From Corella eumyota (lineage: Eukaryota > Chordata > Ascidiacea > Phlebobranchia > Corellidae), in the NCBI GenBank assembly GCA_963082875.1, contig OY720098.1:11346001-11410000 (forward strand): a stretch of DNA of 64,000 bases, in the 5' to 3' direction. The position numbers and the translations under genes were made by a program. The notes under the pieces were generated by a model. The model saw only the letters and a list, made by a program, of their open reading frames with translations, ran no database searches and was not told the origin of the DNA. Positions within the stretch are counted from its first letter, which is position 1, and each line of letters starts with the position of its first letter. Below are positions 11,001-24,212 of this stretch, in pieces.

Positions 11001-14000
11001 AACCAAAATAAAAAATTTTTTTTTTTTAATCTTAGGACAAAACAACATTTAAACATATCTTAATAAGTTAAAAATAATTTTACCAAAATAACCGATCAAA
11101 AAACAAAACTTATAATACTAAAAACAAAAATTAGAGTACTTAAAAACACATATACAGTTTTACACATAAAACATTAACGAAAAACACCTCAATTTGTTCT
11201 TTATTAAGTGCAAATTCATCCATATTTATAATGGCATGTTTAATCGTTCTCGGTGGTGGTAATTTAGTCATTCCAATGTTGATCGCATTCGATCTTTTCA
11301 CATCAAGAACTCGAATCTCGTTTCTTTTCTCAGATGTTTGTTTCTTAAAAATTAAATTCAAATTAAGGTTTGAATAAAAATAATTTTTTAAGGTTTAAGG
11401 TTTAGATAAAATTATAAGAATTATACCAAATAAATTAAAACACACATATAAAAGATAATTATTTAAATATTTTATTATTTACCTTTTGAACAGATTCTTT
11501 GGTTTTCAGTTCAAAAAGTCGAATAATTTTTTCCGATTCGATTTTGATTTCATCAATGTCTGACCAAATCGTTTTAGATTGCTGTAGAGTCTTATTGGCA
11601 GATGACTAGAAATAAATATAGAAGCAAAACAAGATAAAAAATTTATTAAAAATTAGATTTAAAATATCACCAATAACAAATTAAAATCATAAAAAATATC
11701 AAATTTTACAGAAGAAAAATGCCTATTAACTTTTGATAATCTGGTAGTTTTTATTTAAGTAGAGATTTTTGCTATTTTAAATTTGAAATACAAAAGCAAG
11801 GTTTCTCTTTCATTTAACAACAACAATCAGATGGTTAATAATAACAGTACTATGCTTTGTAATGGCCAGCAGACACAAAAGAGTATCAGTTTCAAAATTA
11901 AACGACAAAAGATATTTCACAAAAGAGAAATTATTGCCTCTTTTTACAAGCGTGGGTAATTATGAAACTAATTTCACCAAATTTAAAATTGGTTTAATCC
12001 TTTGTTGAATAATGGAAGAATTGGGACACAAAAACGAATCCTATTATATATACAGAGTAGCTAAAAGTACAATCTTTTTAAATCTACTTTGGAATAATTA
12101 TTTAATTTTTATAAACTTTATATTCAAAATTTTCACCTCTTTCCAAAACAATCTAACAGTTCTTCTTTTATTTGAAGGAGTAGGCGATCCAGATAAAGGG
12201 GAACCATTCTTTGATTGCCTGGGGTTACCCAAAGGTGGGGGAGGTGGGATACCCCCTGAAGATGGAGGAGGGGGGATTCCACCCATTGGGGGAGGAGGAG
12301 GTATGCCCCCTAAAGGAGGGGGAGGGGGAATGCCATTTGTCAGGTTAGATTGGGGCAGTGATTGGCTGGGTGAAAAGGCATCAATGTCGTCGAGACTGTC
12401 GACCCCCTTGAAGTTAAAACCCTCAATAAAAAGTTCTTGCTGTAAAATAAAGTCAATGATATGTTAAAAAATTAGCAAAAATCTAAAAAGAGAATTTTAA
12501 TAATAAAAACAGGGCTTCTGAAATATATAACAACAGCTAAACTAAATAAACTTACATTGTGTCCTTCATTGAGCAACTTTTCCCACATAATGTCACTGTC
12601 TTTTTTAGTGACAACTGACGGGGGAGGACTAAAACTATTCATTTCAGGTGCTTTAGAAATTTCCCGTGGCTTCAGGCCTTGAGTAATATCAATCGTTGAA
12701 ACTTTTAATTGATCAGCTATGGCTTTGACATTAGAAACTTCTTTCTCATTCGTAACAGGGGTATCAGAACCATCATCGCTCTCAGTCTGCTTTGAGGCTA
12801 CAGCCTGGTTAGCATAAAGCATGTCCATCATTAGTTTAGTGTCTGATGTAATAACATTAGTCGTAACATCAATGTTTTCAATTTTTTTATTAGTTTTGGC
12901 AGGACTGTCCCCCTTTTCTGCTGGCTTATCAAGTCTAGAAAATGGTTTTTCCATTTCGTTGATATGGCTTGGAAAATGAGTCTCCCCGTTTGCCTGATGG
13001 ACAAAAGGAACGGGTTCTGTAGGTGGGGATTGAACACCAGACTCTTGGCGGCGTCTGTGTCGACTTCGACCAACAACAACTGTTTCGTTTGTTTGGTTGT
13101 TATTGGTGGTGTCCTCCAACTTTAACCTTTGTCGTCTTTTATCTTTAATATAAAAAATATTTAAAATTAAATATTTAAAATTTTATTCTAAAGGAAATAT
13201 TTGTAAAAATAAAATAAAATACATAACAAGCATAATATTACTTTTTAAAAGTAATTATTTAGCTCAAACAATTCCTATGTTTACAAAGAAATTTATAAAT
13301 GTAAAAAAAAGGAAAAAAAAAAAGGTTACCTATTCTTCTCTGCTCCAGGATGTTGTTGCTCGACGATCGAACTGGAGGAGGGGGAGGAGCTTCTTCTTTT
13401 GGTTCATCTTAAAAATTAAAAATAAAATTCGTTTTTACTTTAAGTCAGATTATTTTAGATCAGCTACAGGATTTTTGACTGGCCTTTTTAAATATAAGAT
13501 AAAAAAATGTAACTTTAGTTTACCTTTTTTAACATGATTTGTTGCATTTTCAGCAATACTTCTAAAGAAAGACAAAATTTTAATGATAAAATATTGTATT
13601 ATAGTAAGCGACAGCAATATCTGTTGCACCATTTCAAGTAAATTTATTAACTTGTGTAATTACTTTTTAAACAAGAATTTATATGTTAAATACCCACTTT
13701 AAATAGTTTATGTTACAAGAGAGCATTTTAAACTATAAAGTTATATTTTCATTTTACAGATTTAAACATATCTAAATATATTTTTTTAAATACTAATTTA
13801 AACTCTTTTAAGCTCAAATAAAAAAACTATAAGCAAACATGCTTAATGTTAAGAAACATGCTGTTAATAAACAAAAGCATTAAAAATATCAGAAAAAGTA
13901 GAACCTGTAAAGGGTAAAATAAATTGAATTTATTTAGTAATAAATGTAGAAAAAAACAATTATTAAATTAACATTGTAACAGAGAAAACAGTAACCCAAA

Positions 14001-17000
14001 CAGCATTAATTAAGTTATTATATTCATAAAAACACACAACAAAAAACGCCATTGCCAAAATGTGATTAATTACTTTAGACGTGTTTATTATTGTTGTTAT
14101 TTCAATAAAATATTGCAAGTCACAATGTGTTATCATGTATGTGATGTATTTCAATCATGGATGTGACACGCACAAAAAATTTATAAAAATTAATCACTTC
14201 AAAAAACCTGGGAATACCTTTTCACATTTTTTAACTGATCAATTTCAAAAATATCTTCTAATTTGGTTTTAATTGGTTGGTGGTTTCTAACGATTTTTGA
14301 AATTTTACAACAATTTTAAACATATAGAATGAAGAGTGATAATGTTACTGAAATAGTTTTATATAAAAAAAACAGCGGCATTTTTATAAATACATATTTG
14401 TTTTAAATTGAATAAAATCAATTTTAAAGCCAACAGATAACAATTGTAAAAATTACAACACACTTTTTGTATTAGCTTTACCTCGATTGCCTTTCAGACC
14501 ACTTAGCCATTCTTTCCCTTCTTCTTTTTTCTCTCTCTTCATTGTCGTTCAACGGAGAAGTTATTTTGTTAGTTCGAGCATAGGAAAAATTTGAGTTTCC
14601 ATTAGGTAGTCTACATGCATTTTATTTAAGTTACAATATGTTAATAGCACCTTTAAATCAAGTAAGAGCCAATACACCGATATTAATAGAAATGCATTTA
14701 TTTAAATAATGTAATACACTTTAATTTTTTTAATAATAAAAAGGAAAGACTGTATTTCAGTGTAGATCATGGGCTATGCAATGAGCTCTTATTTAACATT
14801 TGTTTTGTTTAACATTATTTTCTGCTATTGATAAAATGGGTGTTGCTGTATTTAATAAGGGATTAAAATATTTGCTTTTAATAAAGTCATAAAATTAAAA
14901 TAATATAATTACCTTGTAATTTTGGGTAATTGAATATAGAATATGTCATATAGGAATTGGTTTAATTTAAAAGTTTAACAAAACTTTATGCAAATACTCT
15001 ATATCCAGATTGAGATTCTAATTTTTTATTAAAGTAAAGGTTGTACTTGGTATTTTGAATATGCACTTTATCAAGTTATAATTACACACTTATGTTTATG
15101 CATAGTTATGTATAAAATTTAATAAATGCCAGGTATTGTTACGGTATCCTATAATTAAATGTAATAGTACATTGCATATTGCAAATAAAGTTTTATCCCA
15201 TATAGCTCAATAACTAAAATTAGCCTTAATTACATGTAGTCAGTCCAATAAAGATAAATTTAAAAAACTTTATAGCATAATTGTTAAATAGTTATTTCCT
15301 ATGTTGCATGCAAATATTTTAGATATTAATCATACACCGGTATACATATATATATACATGCATATAATATCCATCTATAAAAACATCTTATTTTTAATGT
15401 CATGTTTGTTTTTATAACACCTTACACCGCCAACAAGCCAAATTAACCTTTTAAAATTTTTCTGGTCAGCTGAAATATGTAGCGGGGACTCATTAAGCAA
15501 TATAGTCGGCACATTGGCATTGCTTGCAAAAATCAAAAAGTTACATAATTGAGCAATTTAAATGCCATAAACCGCAAGCAATTTCAATGTTGTTAAACTA
15601 GTTTTAAGCTTTTGCATTTAGTTTTTATTAAATTTCCCTACAATGTGAGTGCTTAAAATATGTTAAATAAAAAAAATTTTATATATATAAAAATTAACAA
15701 AAAAATATTTAATGAACTTACTTTTTTATCCATGGTTTGGGGGATAAAAAGGGTTCAGAACTTGGAGGGTTGTTAGGGGTGACGTGACCATTTAAATTAT
15801 TCGTTAAAGGCTTGGGTGGATCGGGTTCTGTTACAACAGAAGAATCTGGAGTTAAGGGACTAGTTAACGAGTTTCGACGTTTACTTTTCCTCTCGATTGT
15901 CAGCTCAGATTTCGTTCTCTCTCTATTCCATCTGAAAAAAAAATTATATAAAAAGAAATCTTATTTTTAAAATGAACCATTTTAATTGTATACCATAATT
16001 AACATATATAAGACAAATCTGCTAGCCATATTAAAAATTTAAATATCTTTACCGACAGGAAAAATAAATCGATTTCCTTTTTAAAATAACAAAAGTGACA
16101 TTTTTTGTTTAGAAAATTGACACTTCTGTTACTTTAATCCACATATTGTGTTTACAGAAAAAAAATAACAAAAAAACATACTGCAATAAAAAAATATTTT
16201 AAGTTTATCTAAATTCAAAATTTATCATATTAATATCAAATTTAATAAAAACACAAAATTGTGAAAAAATTCTAATCTATGATAGTCAAAAAATTAAAAT
16301 TAATACTCAAGTAAGACCTCCAGCTATGAGCCTTTTGATTAATGACAAGAAATTAATAAAAATTTATTATTTAAGTAAGGATTAACTGATTTGATATCAA
16401 ACTCATAACAAATAATTCAATTAATCCATCAATGCCAATAAGTTAAAGTAATCCAATTATCCAATAAGAAAAGCAAATTTTTGTATTTGAACAATAAGTG
16501 GTAAAAAGGTGATACGATAGGTAGCTAGTAAAAATATTCAATATTTATAGTAATAGTTTTTAGATAATTAGATAATTTAACCCAATAAAACTGAAAATGA
16601 TACTTTATTAGAACAATATGTCTGTCTAAAATGTACATAATTACAAAAGCCATTACTTTTAAGACAGTACTAAATTTTAATTACAAATTTCCTTCATTCG
16701 CAAAGTATCGTAATAGTAAAAGCATACATTATTTTAATTAATCATTTCAGATATTTAAAGTATATATTATTTAAAAAATAAAATATTAAGCTTACTTTAT
16801 TCCAGTTCCTACAGCTGAATTTGTCACATCTTCTTCCCCATCTTCATGTTTTAAAGCCAACTAAAAATAAATAAATTAAAAATTGATATTTAGCAAATAA
16901 TATAATCTGTTACTTTGTAATGAATGTTTTTAGGTTATATCAAAAAAATAATTTATAAAAATAAGTAAAATATTTAAAAATACATTGTGGTTATAAGCCT

Positions 17001-20000
17001 ACAAGTGTATACGTAATGCTAATACCTCATAAATTTTAAATTGTTCGACCAGATCCAAATCATTTCCCTTCTTGCTTAAATGTCTCTGCAAAAAAATAAC
17101 AATTATAAGAAAATTTTAAAATTTATATCTAAAAATAGCAAAAATACAAGGAAAGCCAATTACTGCTTACATAAAAACATAACCTTTTTGTATACATAAC
17201 AAATGGATGTCATTGTAATACTAATCCAATACAACAAAATATTATATTTTTTACATAATGCAAAATTACTAAAAAAGTTGGTTCAATTATTTAATGTAAA
17301 AAAATCCTTGTTCTATTTTAAGAATTTAGGTAATAATTAAAAAGTAAACAGTATTTATTTAAACCAATAGCTTTTTATAATTGTGATACTTTATAAGTCA
17401 ACATTTAAAGAATAAAACATATAATAAACAGTATATGTGTAAATAATATTAAATAGTCAATATTAGCGGAATGATGAAATGTAAAGAAAGAGTTATAAAA
17501 ACTTTCAGTAAATTTACATTTAAGAAACAAACAATCATACCAAATAACTAACTGTAAAAAAAAAAAAAAGTATATGTAAAAAAATTTAACATACTACATT
17601 AATATAACCAATTTGAATTTATTATTATTTAAAATTTATTTTAAAATAAATAATTCACAATATGATTCTGTTACAAAAAGTATTTTACCTGAGCAATTGA
17701 GTCCATTTTTTGTTCCTCCAAGGAATCAGTGATATCATAGAAGGTATCTTGTTCGGAAATATTACTTAAGGTTTTATTGATGAGTGTCATAGCGTATACT
17801 AATAATTCAGAATCAATTCCGTCTTTTTCACCAAGTACAACCATTAAATGACTCCACATAGAATGCCCTAAACAAAATTAATATCAATTTACTAAAACTT
17901 TAATCAATAGTTGATTTTTTTACTTTTACAGGCCATGCTGCTAAAGTTTCACAAAAAGTAATTTGAAATTTTTTTAATTTTAATACTATATTCATTCTTT
18001 TTTTTTTTGTAATAAATACTAATTTTCTGGGTATATTCATTCTTTTTATTGTCATGTATGCTAATTAATAAAGCCCAAAAATTGGAACACATTTTGTTTT
18101 GGAAACCTATAATGTTGATAGTGATTACACCAGTTTTACAATCCACTTAAAACAATTATCACACGTTGTTGTTAACCTGTAAGTGATCAAAGACAAGTAA
18201 GTGTATTGATCTAATCTGTGGAAGTGTCTGAGCTAATTCCACATTATTATTAGATATTTTAATGTTTTTTAAACTTTTTTTAGTAAAAAAAATAACTCAA
18301 AAGAATATGAATTGTTTTTCATTGGAAACAAAGTTGTTTCTATGTAGAAAATGTTAACAAAATCAAGTTAGTAACAAAAAAGTAATAAAAACATAGAATA
18401 AAAAACAATTTAATTTAACTAATCTTATTCTTACCTTGTCTTTTATCAACAGATTCAACAGCTTTAGCCAACACCAGAGCATTATCTTCAGAATATTCGA
18501 CAAAAACCAGAAGTAATTTTAAGCTGGTTTTAACAACCAACCGAAACTAAAAGAAAATAATATGTTTTAAAATTAACCAAGTTAGAAAATTTTAATTGAT
18601 TTCTACAATGGCTTTAATACTGAAACTTGATACATTACAATTAAAAGTTAACTTCAGTAATTCAATATTAATTTTTATTGTTAAGAACAATTTTTATAAG
18701 ACTAATACAACACAAAAAATAAGAAATGGTTAACTTAAATTTACTAATTAAGTCCCAGAAAATTAGTATTTTTTACAAAGACTTTAAATCAATTAACCTT
18801 AGATGCAATAAGAGAATAGAGCCATGAAACTGTATCATTATGTTGAATAACTCCTTCCATTCCATCAACATACAACATTATTTGACCCATTGCTATATAT
18901 TAAAAGTATTGTAATTTAGATTGAAACTTGTAGGTAATTTTATTATTAAAAAAGCATATTTAGAGGTTATGTTTTTTATGAATTTGTAATACATTATTTA
19001 ATTTACAAAGCTATATCTGAGTGAAATTCATGGTTTTATATATAAGGTGGACACCTCTTAAATGTTAAAATTTATTATGGAGTTATATATTTCTATAATT
19101 TAATTGCATTGCAGATTATATCTGTATAAAAAGATATGTTTTGGCCTATGGCTATAGAACAAAAGCATTATGCAGATTACAGATTACAATTCATCAGTGA
19201 TTTTAAATCAGATTTTTAAAAGGAATATCAAATAAGTTGTAAACTTTAAAATAATGATCTCAACTTTAATTTTGGTTAGAAATAATACTAAAACCAAAAA
19301 ATTAAATTAAAGGCTTTTTTTAAATAATGATTTTTGTATTTGACCTTAATACTGTAAAATAGGATATACGCCTACAAACCTCTTAAGATATAGTTTTGAT
19401 AATTTTGATCTGCCTCTGCCCCAACTTTGATAAGACAAGTTAGTCCATCTGCATTAACAAATGTATGAACCAATTCCTTGTCATCCTAAAAAAATAGAAA
19501 AAAAATTTAACAAAAGTGTAAAAATTTTTTTTTTTTAAATTTGGTTAACTTTGTGTGTAGGATATAGTTTATAAAAACGTGTGCATGTTTTAATGTTTAG
19601 ACAAAATAATTTTTAATAAAACTGCTAAAAATTAAATAGCATCAGTTGTATATGGCCAACACTTAAAAAATAAAGGACAAAGGTGACCTTTAAATAGAAC
19701 AACAAAGCAAAAACGACCACAGTAAAATTGAAAATTGGTGTACTTAGCACCGAGGTTTTGCCATTCTTTAAAAAAAGGCACTTTAACTTGTGTTTGCTTA
19801 GACACACACAAATATTTAAAGCTTAGCCTAATGAAAGTGATAATGACAAACTTAGTTACCCAACTTAACTAATTAATTAGAGATATTACAACTTAATCAT
19901 TTAAACAGATCTTATTTTAACATAACAATTACAAAGTAACACAAAGGAATATTAATCATAGCAATTACTGGGTCAGATCACAATTAAGGAATAATGATAT

Positions 20001-23000
20001 AAACAGAGTATTACACTTTTTAACAGCTGCAAAAACTACAAAATGTTGCTGAATTCTTAAGTAACCAAAGGTTTAATATAAGGACCCGATAACTCAAATT
20101 TCAATGAGCACTTAAAAGACCACAATGCCAAATACAAAAGACAATCAAATTTTACCTGAAATATTTGTTTAAGAGAAAACAAAGCTCGCCTAAGTTCTCT
20201 CCCCTTGGAATTATAAAGTTTTTCTGAAATAAAAAAAAATTTAATATATATATGCACTATGAAAACTAAATTGATAGCAAAACTTTCTTTAACCCAAATA
20301 AAAAAAATAGTAGCAGAACTTTTTCTTTAATACCTTACTAGCTAAAACAAAAAGCACTTCAAATGATACATAAAAAATAAAAAACTTCTTTTAATAGAAT
20401 ATTTAATACATTATAAGTAATTTGAACTATTAAACTAAAATTAACATTTTTGTTTTATTTAGATAAATACCGTATGCATAAAAGTATAAGTGTTTGACAT
20501 TTTTAATTAACAAAAATTATTTTTTACAGTTTAAAGTGGTCTTTAAATAAAATATATGAATAACAACAAAATTTGATTGACCATAATAAAATGAATCTTT
20601 TATTATTTGACCAAGTTGATGCTTATCATAAAATGGCCAAAATAGGTCACTGTTTTTTCTTTGAACTCTGTGTCACGTCTTAAAACTATTTCAATGATAA
20701 AGTAAACAGATAATAAAACGTCGTTAAGACAATATCAATGAGAAATGTGTTTTATTATGAAGCGGCCTATTTAATTTTCATTAAGTTTAATTATAAAAAT
20801 AAAAACATTTTGTTATTTTCGCCTTTACAAATATTAAAAAAAAAAAATAATTTAAGTAACTAAAATTTAAACTTCACTAATTTAAAAATAAATAACTTTA
20901 TGCCAACATAATAAAAACTATAAAAATAAGGTATAATGAGTGTTTTTTTAAATTTAATTTGCCTTATTTATATTTACATGGTTAAATTTATTGGTCAGGT
21001 TTTAAAAAATATTTTAACTCACCAATACAAGAATGTACTCTGACAGACAATAGTGTTCGAATTACAATGGAATTTCTCTTTCTGTAATAAAACAAAATAG
21101 TTAAAAACTTCAAGTAAAACCATTTAAATAGTATAGCATTTGTATACAGACAAACAAAGCAGGACTTAAACAGGGAAAAACGCAAAGAGCGTAACAAAAT
21201 GTGTGGTTTTAACTTAAATGCCATAATGCCTTAAGCTAATCCATTCTTGAAATGTCTTTCAGTGTTTTTTCAAATGAATTTCATGCATCCGTAAACAAAA
21301 AAACAATAAATAAATTGTTTTATATTATAAATTACCAGTCATTTAACAACCCGTTTCCTAAGTTTATTACATTTATAATTTTAAAAATGGATATTTAATA
21401 GAGTTTGTCAATTTAATGAAAAAATAAATATATTTATATTTTTTTAAATGTAAACAAATAAAACAGAGAATTTGAAAAGAAAAATTAGCAAAATAAATTG
21501 AATTTCTTTAGCAAATTTAGAGAAAAGAATTTTAAAGAATGCAAAACATTCCCCATTGTAAATTACTTTTTTGTATTGTGTTTAAGTGATGCGATGCACT
21601 AACTGAGTGTAAAGTATAAACATCTAACACAAGTAATTGAACACCATTTGACTTATTGTTAACAGGGCAGTAAAGGGTTGACCTAGAATTAAAAGCTGCA
21701 AAATATGGTAATGGCCTACATAGTAACACATATTAACCTTTTATATTGTAAGGTCAAAAGGTATATAATAAATGTAAATGACCCAAAGAATAAGAAAAAA
21801 AAAATTAAATTTGCGTATTGTAATTAAAATTTTAAAGTGTATTGTAATTAAAATTTTTGATTTTTTAAAATTTTTATTAATTAATTATATATTGCAATTA
21901 CCATGTTAAAAAGTACAGTAGACTATTTAAATATGTAAGTGTAATAGTTTCTGAAGTAAAATTGCACCAATTTATTTTAATAATCTTGCTATACAAGACA
22001 CTAAAACAGGATCTTGGGTCATTTTTGAATTATTAATATTAAATACCTGATATAAAATTGTTTCTCAACCAATTACATAACCAATGCAGGTTTTTTAAAA
22101 TAAAAAAAAATAACGAAAGAGATAAAAATGTGTTTTCAAATAATTGACAGGTCTTTTAAGACAAAAAAATATAATAATTTATTTACATCATCCCCCATAA
22201 TTAAAAATAAATTACAAATACTTTTAAGCAACATTGTACCCTGAGTACATGAAATTTTAAACTGTTGCAATATTGAAAATCATAAAAACACCTTAATTAG
22301 AAAAACCATTATAATACTAAAATGACTTTAATAAATCTCAATATCAAACGGCATAATCTTTATAAGATAAAATAATATATTAACCCTTGCAAACTTCATA
22401 TAAACTGTATGAAATATAAGAAATGGATTTAAACTATAAAGGCCATATTAGGTTGCACAATGATGTGAATCACTCTGTTTTGAAAGTGCAAAAATAAATG
22501 TTCAGGATAGTTTAAATAACAATGATTTTCTCCCAACAAAATGCCATGTTTTCATTCAATAAATAGCACACGTGGCTTAACAACAAAAGTGTCATTTAAA
22601 ACAACATAATCTCATGTACAGGTATCATTAAAGCAAAAAAAGTTAACATGTGTTTGTTTTACTAAATTTTGGGTTGATTCTTGCAATGACAACTGAAAAT
22701 AAAATACACACCAATTACCATACTAACAACTAGATGTTGGTACTCCCTAATTCGGCGCCTATAGAGACAGAAATCTGTCGTTGGAAATAGTTGTTAACTA
22801 TATTAGGTCGATCGAAAAAGAATACAATGCCTGGAAGGACTTTAAATATGTCTTGGATTTATTTTAAGAAAAGCTTCCCACACAAAAAAACATTATTTGT
22901 TTTTCTTTCTATCTTAGTGCTTTTTATAACAAAAGAACATACATAAAATAATTTTAAAATTAAAAACAAATTAAAAATGGTCAAAATTCTGTTTTTTTAC

Positions 23001-23514
23001 CTGTCTGCAAAAAACTGATCAAAATCTTCCCTCTGCTCAGCAATAGATAAATCCAAATCCAAATAAACTTTCGTGTTTGATAGTTGTAAAGTGCAATCAC
23101 CAATCTAAAATCAAGATTATACTTTAAATTAAAACCATACAATTGCAACATTTGTACTGGAAATATTTGGGCCATTAAAAAAATTAGAGGTGCAAAAAAT
23201 AAAAAACAAAATTGTTATTTCAAGTTAATATCTCAATATCTTATAAAATCAATAACTATTTTAAAAAATAAAAAAAATATACATTTATGATTTAAAAAAG
23301 TTTATTTTACCTTGTGAGGAGCTTTAAGTAATCTGTGAACCCCTGCAATTTGTTCACAAAGAGGATACTCAACATTGAAAGTGTAACTTGGTGGTCGGGT
23401 TGGCTCAGCAAAATTTGTTGAAGAAAAGGGGTCGGTGTCATCCAGATATTGCACTCGGCATGTCAAAAATTCTGACCTGGTGTCATATGAGGTGTCAGAT
23501 GCTTGAACTGACAT
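5055..23514 (-). CDS. FHOD: FHOD-family formin (formin homology 2 domain-containing)
   Basis: Actin nucleator and bundler of the FHOD1/FHOD3 type. The 27 coding exons give 1314 codons plus stop: 23311-23514, 23001-23104, 21023-21081, 20156-20223, 19380-19485, 18798-18892, 18435-18546, 17689-17867, 17026-17085, 16796-16860, 15722-15931, 14482-14610, 13524-13561, 13330-13407, 12556-13142, 12137-12439, 11483-11605, 11188-11343, 10744-10926, 9967-10086, 8823-8984, 7707-7897, 7018-7210, 6053-6112, 5850-5967, 5581-5757, 5055-5119. The first ~330 aa are the GBD and DID-like repeats ([37 protein letters not shown]). Residues ~500-700 are low-complexity. FH1 is four GIPPPP repeats. FH2 runs from [11 protein letters not shown] (~790) through [29 protein letters not shown] and [14 protein letters not shown] to ~1175. 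The C-terminal autoregulatory DAD keeps [13 protein letters not shown], the basic stretch ROCK phosphorylates in FHOD1. Human FHOD1 is 1164 aa and FHOD3 about 1420. The start MSVQASD matches the family's short N-terminus. Confidence 0.96.
8026..8353 (+). repeat. Degenerate tRNA-derived SINE with duplicated 5' part, in an FHOD intron
   Basis: A diverged relative of the element at 62.96 kb. Both carry a B-box-like GGTTYGATC, then a CTATAAACAATATAAACT-type segment, TGAGCCA, CCCAAACTGCCA and a tail ending in AAGGATAA. Here the B-box-to-TATAAACAATAT part occurs twice in a row (about 8046-8110 and 8122-8190), so a copy inserted into another copy or the head was duplicated. It lies in the intron between the exons at 7707-7897 and 8823-8984, antisense to FHOD. 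It is more diverged than the 63-kb copy, hence probably older. Confidence 0.6.
8640..8815. promoter_or_regulatory. Cluster of CRE-like ACGTCA motifs inside an FHOD intron
   Basis: Within about 170 bp there are repeated TGACG/ACGTCA half-sites: ATGACGTAT, ATGACGCCA, GGACGTCATG, AAGTCACGCA, TGACATCAC, TACGTCAATGACGTCACGC and TTTACGTCAC. One is a full TGACGTCA palindrome. The cluster ends next to the donor of the exon at 8823-8984. It could be an intragenic enhancer or promoter bound by bZIP (CREB/ATF) factors, or a degenerate short tandem repeat that happens to carry the motif. Confidence 0.4.
10205..10345 (-). repeat. tRNA-like SINE fragment, copy 1
   Basis: Read on the minus strand it has GGTAGTGTGGTATACCGGTCC as a tRNA-head/A-box-like region and GGGCTCGAGCCCC at the B-box position. 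It is closely related in order and wording to the copy some 100 bp away at 10430-10565. It does not fold as a canonical tRNA gene by eye. It lies in the FHOD intron between the exons at 9967-10086 and 10744-10926. Confidence 0.55.
10430..10565 (-). repeat. tRNA-like SINE fragment, copy 2
   Basis: On the minus strand GGTAGTGTGGCGAACCGG (A-box region) is followed by GGCGTCGGACTACGAGCTGAAAGG and a good B box GGGTTCGAGCC. It has the same order as its neighbour at 10205-10345, in the same direction, so this is a tandem pair or two insertions at a preferred site. The head differs from that of the 8.0/63-kb SINE, so it is a second tRNA-derived family. It lies in an FHOD intron. Confidence 0.6.
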
Positions 23515-23522
23515 TTTTTCAT
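23463..23522 (-). CDS. Upstream ORF overlapping the FHOD start
   Basis: An ATG eight nucleotides upstream of the FHOD start opens a different frame of 19 codons ([11 protein letters not shown]...) that ends inside the FHOD coding region. Ribosomes initiating there could not reach the FHOD ATG by scanning past the stop. It would be in the mRNA only if the first exon extends beyond the possible acceptor (ATTGTAG|CATG) that lies immediately upstream. Confidence 0.4.
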   Translation of the reverse strand: MKKCQFKHLTPHMTPGQNF

Positions 23523-23983
23523 GCTACAATTATGATTCTAGTACCTATATGAAATTCATTAAAAATAGTACCTTTAGTAAAAATAAAATGTTAAAAAATA
23601 GGATTTCTTTATTGTTTTCATACAAATTTAAAGCATAAAAAATTGGCTATGGTTTTGTTACTTGTTCTAATTAAGTACACTGTTTTAAGGGTACACTTAC
23701 TAGTACCAGGCAATTAAAACTAAACAGACAAAAAAAAACACCTAAAAAATCTAAATTAATTACCCAAATCTACCAAGCAAAAAAAATTATTTAATTTAAC
23801 TTATGTTTAAATTGTTTTATTTAAAATTTTTTAAACACAATTCAAAACTTTGTTGGTACAACTGTTTTTTAACTTAAAAACGTATTTTTCTCATATGCGA
23901 ATGTCTTACTACTCGAAAAACAACAACCAAACAACCTAACCCTAACTGCCAAAGCTTCATTAGTTACTGATATCTATTAAATC

Positions 23984-24212
23984 TACAAATCAAACTGATA
24001 CAAATCTACAAAAGTATCCCGCCGACGTCTTATTTCGCTACGTTTGCCACTTCCCGAGTTACAATATAAAGATCTATAACCCGCATTCCTACGTTTCGCT
24101 ACACTTTGATTTTTAAAAAGATTGTTATCGCACTTCGCATTTTTGCATCGTTCAATCTCTAAGGACTGATCTTTAGCGCCGGTCTGTGGATAAATTTGCT
24201 GCCAACCTGCCA
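23984..24212 (-). other. Orphan exon-like open frame upstream of FHOD
   Basis: After a convincing acceptor (TTTTTTACAG|TGGCAGG) a frame stays open for 76 codons and then reaches a stop. The peptide has mixed, protein-like composition (GWQQIYPQTGAKDQ ... CKNAKCDNN ... SLYCNSGSGKR ... RRRRDTF) and noticeably more G+C than its surroundings. There is no in-frame ATG at the start, so an upstream exon would be needed, and I found none between here and the SLC4 gene. It may be the last exon of a small gene, an alternative or non-coding 5' exon of FHOD (a donor-like ATCA|GTAACT lies just past the stop), or chance. No family recognised. Confidence 0.35.

Noticed and set aside
12012-12467. 151-codon plus-strand open frame rich in Gly-Gly-Ile-Pro
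   Set aside because: It is the antisense shadow of the FHOD FH1 exon (12137-12439), whose poly-Pro codons read as Gly on the other strand.
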